A stretch of 64,000 nt of DNA from assembly GCF_011752565.1 (NCBI RefSeq), contig NZ_VWXK01000019.1:62001-126000 (forward strand). Direction: 5' to 3'. The DNA comes from Pantoea sp. Ap-967. Lineage in GTDB: Bacteria; Pseudomonadota; Gammaproteobacteria; Pseudomonadales; Pseudomonadaceae. Shown here one piece after another: positions 1-6,526 of the stretch (the first letter of the stretch is position 1; the number at the start of each line of letters is the position of its first letter). A model generated the notes under the pieces. That model saw only the letters and a list, made by a program, of their open reading frames with translations. It was not told where the DNA came from and did not search any database. The translations under genes were made by a program, and so were the position numbers.

Positions 1-180
1 CGCGGTGCCGAGGAAGAACAGGTGTTCAAGAAAATGCGCCAGGCCTGGCCACTGGCGCGGGGCATCGTGGCTGCCCGCGTGCACCCGCAAGGCAGCCGCT
101 GAACGCTTCAGGCGCGGGGCATGGCGCAGGGTCAGTTGCAGGCCGTTGGCAAGGGTGAGGTGGCGGGTGGTGTCAGGCAT
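1..180 (-). CDS. pqqF: PqqF, zinc protease of PQQ biosynthesis (N-terminal 60 residues; gene runs off the window)
   Basis: The reverse complement of this stretch reads from an ATG at position 180 without a stop to the window edge. The peptide starts MPDTTRHLTLANGLQLTLRH and contains GLAHFLEHLFFLGT near residues 46-59. HFLEH is the inverted zinc motif (HxxEH) of M16 (pitrilysin/insulinase) peptidases. In P. putida, pqqF sits next to the lysine-degradation genes seen just downstream in this window, and an M16 protein here fits PqqF, a protease proposed to process the PqqA precursor peptide of the cofactor PQQ. Only the first 60 codons are present, so the assignment rests on the motif plus gene order. 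A different M16 protease is possible but less likely. Confidence 0.75.
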   Translation of the reverse strand, partial: MPDTTRHLTLANGLQLTLRHAPRLKRSAAALRVHAGSHDAPRQWPGLAHFLEHLFFLGTA

Positions 181-224
181 GGGAACTCCGGGGCAGGTGT
201 TCATGCTAACCGCCTTCTGGCCCT

Positions 225-306
225 ATCGCGACCTGCGGTCGCTCCTACAAAGCATGGCCAGCAGACGCGCCGCAGCTTCCCTGTAGGAGCGACCGAAGGT
301 CGCGAT
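225..306. repeat. REP palindrome pair
   Basis: Two copies of a REP-type palindrome face each other: atcgcgacctgcggtcgctc with the tail ctac, and the inverted gtaggagcgaccgaaggtcg. They lie between the divergent pqqF start and the davA 3' end. This is the usual extragenic location and arrangement of P. putida REP elements. Confidence 0.8.
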
Positions 307-327
307 GGGGCTGCGCAGCAGCCCCTG

Positions 328-1122
328 TCAGCCTTCGCGCAGATGCAGCTCCCGCCGCAGGTCAGTCAAGTACGGAAACGCCTCTCGCCCCCGCTGCAAT
401 TGCTCACGCGATAGGTCAGCCAGCAGCAGACACTCTTCATGCCCAGCCATCGCCAGCAAGCTGCCATCCACCCCGACGATACTGCTTTGCCCGCAGTACC
501 GAATGTCATCCTCGGCCCCGCAATAGTTGGCATACACCAGGTAACACTGGTTCTCCTGCGCCCTGGCGCGCACGGTCACCTGGCAAACGAAATCGTAAGG
601 CGCCATGTTCGCAGTCGGCACCAGAATCAACTCGGCCCCGGCCAATGCCAGGCGCCGGGCATTCTCCGGAAACTCGATGTCGTAGCAGATCAGCAGCCCG
701 ACCTTCCAGCCCTCCAGCTCGACCACCGGGAAATGGTCGGCACCGGCGCTGAACATCGCCCGGTCCAGTTCGCCGAACAGGTGAGTCTTGCGGTAATTGC
801 TCAGGCTACGGCCATGGGCGTCGATCAACTGCACGCTGTTGTAGATCGCCCCATCGTCGGCGCGCTCGGGGTAGCCGTAGGCGATGGCGATGCGGTGCGC
901 CTGGGCAATCTCCACCACTTCCATGGCCGCCGGGCCATCCTCGGCCTCGGCCAACCGTTCGACCTGTGCCAGGCCAATGTTGTAACCGCTCAGGAACATT
1001 TCCGGGCACACCAGCAACTGCGCGCCTTGCTCCGCCGCCTGGTGTGCCTGGTGGCGCAGCCGTTGCAGGTTGCCGGGAACGTCCAGTGGGTGGGGGGCGC
1101 CCTGGAACAAAGCGATGCGCAT
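328..1122 (-). CDS. davA: 5-aminovaleramidase (carbon-nitrogen hydrolase)
   Basis: 264-residue nitrilase-superfamily amidase. The Glu-Lys-Cys triad is visible as E41 (CPEMFLSGYN), K112 (YRKTHLF) and C146 (LLICYDIEFPEN). In P. putida the enzyme downstream of lysine monooxygenase hydrolyses 5-aminovaleramide to 5-aminovalerate and ammonia in the cytoplasm, the second step of the L-lysine to glutarate route. The gene follows davB by 15 bases on the same strand, so the two are surely co-transcribed. The start at 1122 is supported by the family-typical N-terminus MRIALFQGAP. The substrate is inferred from the neighbouring davB. The family assignment itself is secure. Confidence 0.88.
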   Translation of the reverse strand: MRIALFQGAPHPLDVPGNLQRLRHQAHQAAEQGAQLLVCPEMFLSGYNIGLAQVERLAEAEDGPAAMEVVEIAQAHRIAIAYGYPERADDGAIYNSVQLIDAHGRSLSNYRKTHLFGELDRAMFSAGADHFPVVELEGWKVGLLICYDIEFPENARRLALAGAELILVPTANMAPYDFVCQVTVRARAQENQCYLVYANYCGAEDDIRYCGQSSIVGVDGSLLAMAGHEECLLLADLSREQLQRGREAFPYLTDLRRELHLREG

Positions 1123-1137
1123 GCTGCCTCCTTGGTG

Positions 1138-2820
1138 TCAGTCGGCCAGGGCGATGGGCCCGATTGCATCGAACACGTCGCCTGGGCCAGGGTTGTCCGG
1201 GTGGGTGCGGCCACCGAAGTGGTTCATGATACCCCACACCGCATTCAGCGACGTCTGCACCGCGCCCTCGACCCAGGCCGGGGTCCACGACACATCGTCA
1301 CCGGCGATGAACATGCCGCGCTGTTCGGCGGGCATGTCCTGCTGCATGAAGTGCGCGTACATGCGTTGGTTGTAGCGGTAGTGGCCCGGCAGGGCACCCT
1401 TGAAGGCACCGAGGAAATGCGGGTCGGCTTCCCAGGAGATGGTGATCGGGTCGCCGATGATATGCCCGGCGATGTCGGTTTTCGGGTAGATCTTCTTCAG
1501 CGCGTCCAGAGCCAGTTGCACGCGCTTCTCCACCGGGTGCGGAAGCATCTTCAGGGCGTCGCTCATCCAGGCATAGGACAGGCAGATGACCCCAGGCTTG
1601 TCGTCGCCATTGTCGAACAGGTAGGTGCCGCGGGTGAGGCGGTCGGTCAGCGTCATGCTCATCAGGTCGCGGCCGGTTTGCGGGTCTTTATCTTTCCAGA
1701 ACGGCCGGTCGACCATGACGAAGGTTTTCGACGATTGCATGTAGCGGGTGCGGTCCAGGGCCATCCACATCTTTTGCGAGAACAGCGACTCTTCGCAGTC
1801 GATCTGGGTGGTCAGCAGCCAACTCTGGCAGGTGGCGAGCACCGCGCCATAGTGGCGGGTATCGCCCCAGTTGTCGGTCACTGCCAGGCGCCCGTCGCTG
1901 GCGCGGGCGATGCGCTTGACCCCGGTGCGCGGTGCTCCGCCATGCAACGCGCTGAGGCTGGTGCCTGCGGGCCAGTGCGCGCAGCGCTCCGGCACATGGC
2001 GCCAGATGCCCTGGGGCACTTGCTCCACGCCGCCGACGATCAGGTGCTGGTGGTCGTCGCAATTGGTCATCACCACGCGGAAGATTTCCAGCATCGAATT
2101 GGGGAAGTCCGAGTCCCAGCCACCGGTGCCGAAGCCAACCTGGCCGAACACTTCGCGGTGCTGGAAGCTCAGTTGGGTGAAGGCGCGCGAGGTGGCGACG
2201 AAGTCGTAGAACGTGCGGTCGTCCCACAGCGGCACCAGCTTGTTCCACAGTGCCTTGAGGCGGGGCACGTCGCGGTCGCGGATTGCCTGCTGGATGTCGG
2301 CGAATTGCGCGCCGCTTTCCAGGGCGTCGGCCCAGGCGTCAGCGACTTCGTGGAACAGCGCAGGCAGGTCGCTTGCGTGTTCAGCGTAGTAGGTTTGGCC
2401 TTCAAGGTCGATCACCGTGCTGTGCGAGGCGGCAGTCAGCGGGTTGGGGAAAGGCTTGGTTTCCAGGCCCAGTTTGTCGACATAGTGATAGAACGCGGTG
2501 GAGGACACGGGAAAGCGCATGCCGCCCAGCTCGGCGATGATCCCGTCGGTTCCGTTGAAGGCTTGGGAACGCAGGCGCCCGCCGAGTTTCGAGGCCTCGT
2601 ACACCACGGGCTTGAGGCCCAGCTTCATCAATTCGTAGGCCGCCACCAGCCCGGCGATACCGGCGCCGACGATGGCCACTTCCTCACCTTGGCGCTCGGC
2701 CGGGATGCTGCCCAGGCCGGCAGGGTGTTCCAGCCAGTCGTCGAAGGCGAAGGGAAAGTCCGGGCCGAAGATGGTGATGGGCGCCTTGCCGTCGGCGGGG
2801 TGGCGGTTTTTCTTGTTCAT
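1138..2820 (-). CDS. davB: L-lysine 2-monooxygenase (flavin amine oxidase family)
   Basis: 560 residues. An FAD-binding Rossmann motif, VAIVGAGIAGLVAAYEL, lies at about residues 48-64, followed by EASKLGGRLRS, typical of the amine oxidase/tryptophan 2-monooxygenase family. The C-terminal FIAGDDVSWTPAWVEGAVQ matches the second FAD contact of the family. In P. putida the protein in this position decarboxylates and oxygenates L-lysine to 5-aminovaleramide, which DavA then hydrolyses. Many databases label it tryptophan 2-monooxygenase; the adjacent amidase could also suit that activity (indoleacetamide), but gene order favours lysine. A -10-like TATACT on the minus strand (2863-2868) lies upstream, without a convincing -35 box. 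Confidence 0.87.
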   Translation of the reverse strand: MNKKNRHPADGKAPITIFGPDFPFAFDDWLEHPAGLGSIPAERQGEEVAIVGAGIAGLVAAYELMKLGLKPVVYEASKLGGRLRSQAFNGTDGIIAELGGMRFPVSSTAFYHYVDKLGLETKPFPNPLTAASHSTVIDLEGQTYYAEHASDLPALFHEVADAWADALESGAQFADIQQAIRDRDVPRLKALWNKLVPLWDDRTFYDFVATSRAFTQLSFQHREVFGQVGFGTGGWDSDFPNSMLEIFRVVMTNCDDHQHLIVGGVEQVPQGIWRHVPERCAHWPAGTSLSALHGGAPRTGVKRIARASDGRLAVTDNWGDTRHYGAVLATCQSWLLTTQIDCEESLFSQKMWMALDRTRYMQSSKTFVMVDRPFWKDKDPQTGRDLMSMTLTDRLTRGTYLFDNGDDKPGVICLSYAWMSDALKMLPHPVEKRVQLALDALKKIYPKTDIAGHIIGDPITISWEADPHFLGAFKGALPGHYRYNQRMYAHFMQQDMPAEQRGMFIAGDDVSWTPAWVEGAVQTSLNAVWGIMNHFGGRTHPDNPGPGDVFDAIGPIALAD

Positions 2821-2982
2821 GAAGTGACCTTGCCAGAGCGGCTGCGCGGGGGGCGGAGCCTGAGTATAGGAGATGGCTGAGGGTCATTTTAGGGAGTGAG
2901 GGATTCGTAATTAAGACGCACAAGTTTGGCAAATGGCTGCTTTTTTCGTCATATAGACGAGTCAGTCATTAAATACGACGAA

Positions 2983-3294
2983 TCACGTTAGCGAGGCGAG
3001 GTGCTCCACTGTTTCCGGGAATTTCTGAACCAGACGGATCAGCGCAACAGCTTGTGCATTAGGTTTGGAACGGCCTTGCTCCCAGTTCTCCAAGGTTCGC
3101 ACATTGGTCCGCAGGTAATTGGCGAACAGCGCCCTGGACATATTCAATTGCTGGCGCAATTCAATGAGTTCGTTGGGCGCTAGCACCAGCTCCGAGAAGC
3201 TGACCTTGTGCGAGCGCAGGGTCATTTTCCCAGCACGTTCTTCGGACAGGGCATCGAAGCCTTGGGTGAGCTCAGTGAAGAGGTTGCGGGGCAT
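2983..3294 (-). CDS. HTH antitoxin-like protein (NadS/HigA type)
   Basis: 103 residues with a C-terminal Xre-type helix-turn-helix. The stretch RALFANYLRTNVRTLENWEQ and the following GRSKPNAQAVALI are characteristic of antitoxins that follow a RelE/HigB-like toxin gene. The N-terminus MPRNLFTELTQGFDAL also fits that family. The start codon overlaps the 3' end of a toxin gene remnant in another frame, the normal toxin-antitoxin arrangement, but here the toxin is truncated. The protein therefore looks like an orphan antitoxin or a free-standing repressor. No partner-independent function can be read from the sequence. Confidence 0.75.
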   Translation of the reverse strand: MPRNLFTELTQGFDALSEERAGKMTLRSHKVSFSELVLAPNELIELRQQLNMSRALFANYLRTNVRTLENWEQGRSKPNAQAVALIRLVQKFPETVEHLASLT

Positions 3295-3382
3295 GATTTG
3301 TCCTCATCAGGTATTCGCGTTCGAGCATGGTTTTTAGCGCCTTGCGTTGCTGCTCTGTCAGGTCGTCCTGTACGTCTTCCTT
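3272..3382 (-). pseudogene. 3' remnant of a RelE/HigB-type toxin gene
   Basis: In the frame offset from the antitoxin, the minus strand reads KEDVQDDLTEQQRKALKTML followed by EREYLMRTNHAPQPLH and a TGA at 3274-3272. This matches the C-terminal end expected of toxins that precede NadS-like antitoxins, where an acidic DxxDDLTxxQ segment is followed by LxxMLERE. It overlaps the antitoxin start by 23 bases, the normal junction for such pairs. Directly upstream in the same frame is a TGA (3385-3383), and nothing resembling the toxin core, with its catalytic Arg/Lys strand, is present further up. About two thirds of the gene is missing, so it is non-functional. Confidence 0.65.
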
Positions 3383-3517
3383 TCAGCCTATACACCTTGG
3401 GCTCCCTTCGTGGGCGCCATTGAATTGCAGCATGTAACGCTTGTAGGAAATGCCGGGCAGGCTATTCGGAGGCTTCTGAATCAAGGGGGTGGGTGCCGCT
3501 TTGGTGCCAAAGGTGAT

Positions 3518-3979
3518 TCAGATCGGTTGCCCCCGGTCCACCTTGCTGCTGAGGATGATCGATGTGGTGGTCTTGTCGACGCCATCGACACTGCCAATCT
3601 GGTCCAGCAGTTGGTCGAGCTGTTCCGGCGAATCACAGCGCAGCCAGGCGACATAGTCGAATTCGCCACTCACCGCGCACAGTTGCTGCACCTGCCCCAT
3701 GGCGCTCAGCCGTCGCACCACCTCCTTGCCGGAGCGCGGTTGCACCTTGATGCCGACATAAGCCTGCAGCCCGCCACCGATCAGGCGCTGGCCCAGGCGT
3801 ACGCCGTAACCAGTGATGACCTTGTGCTTCTCCAGCCGCTCCAGGCGCGAGTTCACCGTGGTGCGCGCAATGCCCAGCTGGCGGGCCAGGGTGGCGACGC
3901 TTTCGCGGGCGTTGATTTGCAGCAGGGCGATCAGTTGGCGGTCGATTTCATCGAGGGTGATGGGGCGGGAATCGAGCAT
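3518..3979 (-). CDS. Lrp/AsnC-family transcriptional regulator
   Basis: The start MLDSRPITLDEIDRQLIALL is chosen over an upstream in-frame ATG at 4048, because the family begins just before the LDxxDxxLL helix; this gives 153 residues. An N-terminal HTH (VATLARQLGIARTTVNSRLE) is followed by an RAM ligand-binding domain with the usual GEFDYVAWL strand. Lrp-type regulators usually sense amino acids as oligomers, and this one lies beside the lysine genes davBA on the same strand, so control of lysine degradation is a reasonable inference. In this genome it is separated from davB by the antitoxin gene and toxin remnant. Confidence 0.85.
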   Translation of the reverse strand: MLDSRPITLDEIDRQLIALLQINARESVATLARQLGIARTTVNSRLERLEKHKVITGYGVRLGQRLIGGGLQAYVGIKVQPRSGKEVVRRLSAMGQVQQLCAVSGEFDYVAWLRCDSPEQLDQLLDQIGSVDGVDKTTTSIILSSKVDRGQPI

Positions 3980-4204
3980 GGCAAGTCTCGGCAGTGGGCC
4001 CGCTAGCCTAGCGAGGCCGGGGCGGGGAGGGCAATATCGGGAGCTCAAGGAATGCTCGGGCTGCCCACAGGCGTCAGACGCTGGGAAGTGGTACTTCGCT
4101 ACGCGCTTGTGTGGAGTGGTTCAGCCCCTTGTAAGCCGCGCTTACATTTTTCAAGCTGAGCATCCGACGGCTCAATGGTACTGTTCGGTGCAACCATTGC
4201 ACTC

Positions 4205-4210
4205 TATACT
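4205..4210 (+). promoter_or_regulatory. -10-like TATACT immediately before the DUF4160 start codon
   Basis: TATACT lies only five bases before the ATG at 4216, and no Shine-Dalgarno sequence is visible. A transcript started from this box would begin at or next to the start codon, giving a leaderless mRNA. The -35 region (about 4182-4187) is poor. Confidence 0.35.
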
Positions 4211-4215
4211 TTCCC

Positions 4216-4458
4216 ATGCCTACGATTCATCGTCTGCCCAACTGTACAATTTGTATGTACGCGAATGATCATGCCCCGCCTCATTTTCATGTGAGGTTGA
4301 GTGATGGTCGTCAGGCGTTGATAGCAATTGAGGACCTGTCTCTGCTGACTGGGTTTGGCGGCTCGCGAGTCTCCATGCGTGAGTTGGGTGAAGCCATGGA
4401 ATGGGCTTCATTCAACAGGCCTCAGCTGCTTGCCAAGTGGAAGGAGTTGAACCAATGA
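4216..4458 (+). CDS. DUF4160 domain protein
   Basis: 80 residues. The sequence MPTIHRLPNCTICMYANDHA followed by PPHFHVRLSDG shows the DUF4160 hallmark (PPHxHV preceded by N/DDHxPP). The function of the family is unknown, but it occurs as the first gene of small two-gene cassettes with a DUF2442 partner. That is the case here: its stop overlaps the start of the next gene by four bases (ATGA). The start is fixed by the family-typical MPTIHR. A toxin-antitoxin or regulatory role has been suggested for such pairs, but nothing here proves it. Confidence 0.8.
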   Translation: MPTIHRLPNCTICMYANDHAPPHFHVRLSDGRQALIAIEDLSLLTGFGGSRVSMRELGEAMEWASFNRPQLLAKWKELNQ

Positions 4459-5006
4459 CCCGTAAGCATTTCATGCTTGAAGATATCGCGGTTTCCGCCC
4501 CTGGGGCCTTGTTGCTGACGTTCGCGGACGGTGAACGGTTTCCAGTGAGGCTGGATGAAATCATCGCCAGGCACCCTACATTGCACGCGCTTTCAATGCC
4601 CGACGTTTTTGCAACCGCCGCGATCGGCGAGTGGAAGGACACGGTCATTTGGGCTGACGATGACAATTTGGAGTTGGCCGCTGATAACCTCAGGGCGCTG
4701 GCCGTAGAGCAGGCTGGTGATTGCTCGCATGAGCGGGTTTGGAACTGGATGGCCAGAAATGAGCTGACCCTCGATCAAGCAGCTCAGGAGTTGGGTTTGA
4801 GCCGGCGCATGCTCGCCTACTACAAGAGTGGTGAGAAGCCAGTGCCGAGAACCGTCGCGCTTGCCATGAAAGGCTGGGATGCCTTGTATGCCGGGAAAGC
4901 CAAGCCGAGGAAGGGGAACAACGCCATGCGTGGTGAGGTGTCTTCTGACACCCCTATGCTCATGAGAAACGCCTCGGCAGCAAGCGCCTCGAAGAAACGC
5001 GCCTGA
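4455..5006 (+). CDS. DUF2442 plus HTH domain protein
   Basis: 183 residues. The first ~85 residues are a DUF2442-like domain (SAPGALLLTFADGERFPVRL, then VIWADDDNLELAADNLR). A second helix-turn-helix-like segment (LTLDQAAQELGLSRRMLAYYKSG) lies at about residues 101-123. The C-terminal tail is basic and low-complexity (KAKPRKGNN, SAASASKKRA). It overlaps the upstream DUF4160 gene by four bases and is surely co-translated with it. The HTH suggests DNA binding and possibly autoregulation of the pair. Function is otherwise unknown. Confidence 0.78.
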   Translation: MTRKHFMLEDIAVSAPGALLLTFADGERFPVRLDEIIARHPTLHALSMPDVFATAAIGEWKDTVIWADDDNLELAADNLRALAVEQAGDCSHERVWNWMARNELTLDQAAQELGLSRRMLAYYKSGEKPVPRTVALAMKGWDALYAGKAKPRKGNNAMRGEVSSDTPMLMRNASAASASKKRA

Positions 5007-5061
5007 CCTGGCCGCGGACAGTCTTCCGTTCGGGCAGGCTGGGGAGGGCAGTGAGCGGTCT

Positions 5062-6252
5062 CTAAGGTTTTGAGGATGTTTCGATAGTTTCGTGGTTTGC
5101 GGCCTGAATGGAGTTGTCGTTCCAATTGACCTGATAGCGGGTGCTTCGCCCGCCGCCCGGCAGGCGCAATATGCAGCCCTTTTCCAGCAAATCAGCCAAG
5201 TGCCGACTCGCCGTGGCTTTCGAGACTTTCGCTACGGCTTGGTACTGACCGGCACTGATGCCATCCGCAAAGCCACCGCGGGGATCTAGTACATCGCCAT
5301 CGAGCAAGCGATTAAGCACTTTGACCTGCTCCTTCGACAATCCACTTTGACTGTGCGTGCGCCAGAAGCGTGCCTTGCCCAGCACCCGTTCAATCCGAGC
5401 CAGGGCCTGCTCAATGCTTTTCAGCAGCGTCTGCAGGAACCACTCAAGCCATGCCGTGATGTCCACCCCGGCTCTCTGGCTGCTCTGGAGGATTTCATAG
5501 TAGCCCCGTCGATCATCGAGAATGCTTGCCGACATCGCGTAGAGCCTGATCGACTGCGGTTGTGCCTGGGTCAGTGCGAGATCGGTAATGGCGCGGGTCA
5601 GTCGTCCGTTGCCGTCGTCGAATGGATGTAGCGTGACAAACCAGAAATGCGCGACACCGGCGCGCAGCAGCGGGTCGAGCTTCACGTCATTTTGGCTGTC
5701 GTTGAACCAGCATAGGAAGCGATGCAGCTGAGCTTCCAACCCTTCACGAGGCGGTGCCTCAAAATGCACTGTCGGCTTGTCGATACGCCCTGAAACTACC
5801 TGCATCGGCTCTTCGCCACGCAATTCGCCGATTCGCATGGGCGCCGTCAGCAATTGTTCGGATACTGGAAAGAGCAAGATATGCCAATGCAGCAGGCGCT
5901 CAAGTGACAAGGGCTCGCCATGGGACCGCGTTGCGTCGAGCATCAACTCAGCGAGGCCCTTGCTGCGGGCAGTCTCCTGACCGTCGGCTTGCAGCCCCAT
6001 GCGACGGGCCAAGGACGAGCGCACGGATTCAACATTGAGGCGCTCGCCCTCGATCGCCGAGCTGGTAATGATGTTTTGCAGCAGTGCATCGAGCGTATTT
6101 TGTGCCTGCTCATCCGCACTGATGGCGCCCGCCATGCCCAGCAGTCGGCCTTGAGCTTGCGTGCAAGCACGAAGCAGGTGGGTCAGGGTGTCCATCTGCC
6201 AATGAAAGTCTGGCCAGTCGGGCTGTTGCCAAATCCAGAAGGGTAGGGTCAT
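5062..6252 (-). CDS. Fic family protein (predicted AMP-transferase) with C-terminal winged helix
   Basis: 396 residues; the start MTLPFWIWQQPDWPDFHW is typical of the family's DUF4172 N-terminal domain. The Fic active-site loop HPFDDGNGRLTR is intact at about residues 209-220, with catalytic His and the phosphate-binding GNGR. An N-terminal S-x-x-x-E-G element (SSAIEG, about residues 64-69) matches the inhibitory helix of class II Fic proteins, so activity is probably autoinhibited. The C-terminus (AVAKVSKATASRHLADLLEKG) looks like a winged helix. These proteins usually transfer AMP to a target hydroxyl; the target is unknown. The gene has its own promoter overlapped by three TCGGCTCA half-sites. 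It lies in a small accessory patch and may be horizontally acquired. Confidence 0.88.
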   Translation of the reverse strand: MTLPFWIWQQPDWPDFHWQMDTLTHLLRACTQAQGRLLGMAGAISADEQAQNTLDALLQNIITSSAIEGERLNVESVRSSLARRMGLQADGQETARSKGLAELMLDATRSHGEPLSLERLLHWHILLFPVSEQLLTAPMRIGELRGEEPMQVVSGRIDKPTVHFEAPPREGLEAQLHRFLCWFNDSQNDVKLDPLLRAGVAHFWFVTLHPFDDGNGRLTRAITDLALTQAQPQSIRLYAMSASILDDRRGYYEILQSSQRAGVDITAWLEWFLQTLLKSIEQALARIERVLGKARFWRTHSQSGLSKEQVKVLNRLLDGDVLDPRGGFADGISAGQYQAVAKVSKATASRHLADLLEKGCILRLPGGGRSTRYQVNWNDNSIQAANHETIETSSKP

Positions 6253-6293
6253 AGGTGCCTCAGGGCGGGCGGTGAGACGAATAGAGCGCCTAT

Positions 6294-6335
6294 TCGGCTC
6301 ATTTATTGAGCCGATTATGGTGCTTATTCGGCTCA
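6294..6335 (-). promoter_or_regulatory. Operator of three TCGGCTCA half-sites over the fic promoter
   Basis: TCGGCTCA occurs at 6294-6301 and 6328-6335 and inverted (TGAGCCGA) at 6307-6314. The first two copies form a palindrome with a five-base spacer. The third copy sits between the -35 and -10 boxes of the fic promoter, and the palindrome lies just downstream of the -10 box. This geometry suits a repressor. The obvious candidate is the winged helix at the C-terminus of the Fic protein itself. Confidence 0.6.
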
Positions 6336-6343
6336 TCGTCCAA
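6314..6343 (-). promoter_or_regulatory. Sigma70-type promoter of the fic gene
   Basis: On the minus strand TTGGAC (6343-6338) and CATAAT (6319-6314) are separated by 18 bases. The predicted start of transcription is about 55 bases upstream of the fic ATG. Confidence 0.55.
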
Positions 6344-6399
6344 CACGCGGGTACGCCAGGAACGTACCGGCGTTGCTGGCTGTGCAGTACGTCGGGCAC

Positions 6400-6425
6400 A
6401 AAAAAGCCGCGCAGTGCGCGGCTTC
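6400..6425 (-). terminator. Rho-independent terminator after the tRNA gene
   Basis: On the minus strand the stem AAGCCGCGCA / TGCGCGGCTT is followed by a run of T residues. It lies nine bases past the CCA end of the tRNA, the expected place for tRNA termination. Confidence 0.75.
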
Positions 6426-6433
6426 GTCGTATC

Positions 6434-6510
6434 TGGTGGGCCCACACGGACTCGAACCGTGGACCAAAGGATTATGAGTCCTCTGCTCTAACCGACTGAG
6501 CTATAGGCCC
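6434..6510 (-). tRNA. tRNA with CAU anticodon (tRNA-Ile2 or elongator tRNA-Met)
   Basis: The reverse complement begins GGGCCTATAGCTCAGTCGG and ends GTGGGCCCACCA. It folds as a 77-nt cloverleaf including encoded CCA. The acceptor GGGCCTA pairs with TGGGCCC, the D-arm is AGCTCAGTCGGTTAGAGC, the anticodon loop contains CTCATAATC, and the T-arm contains GGTTCGAGTCC. The anticodon is CAU. The strong GC anticodon stem (AGGACTCATAATCCTT) resembles the tRNA-Ile2 species whose C34 is converted to lysidine by TilS more than elongator Met, but sequence alone does not settle it. It is not an initiator tRNA, because the first pair is G-C. Confidence 0.92.
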
Positions 6511-6526
6511 TCAGTAAGTGCCCGGA

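Noticed and set aside
439..2880. 813-codon open frame antisense to davA and davB
   Set aside because: It mirrors real genes in a GC-rich genome; no domain is recognisable, and the frame is explained by codon bias of the opposite strand.
3383..3480. Possible further coding remnant upstream of the toxin tail
   Set aside because: One frame reads YKRYMLQFNGAHEGSP before a stop, but I could not match it to a family, and it does not join the toxin frame.
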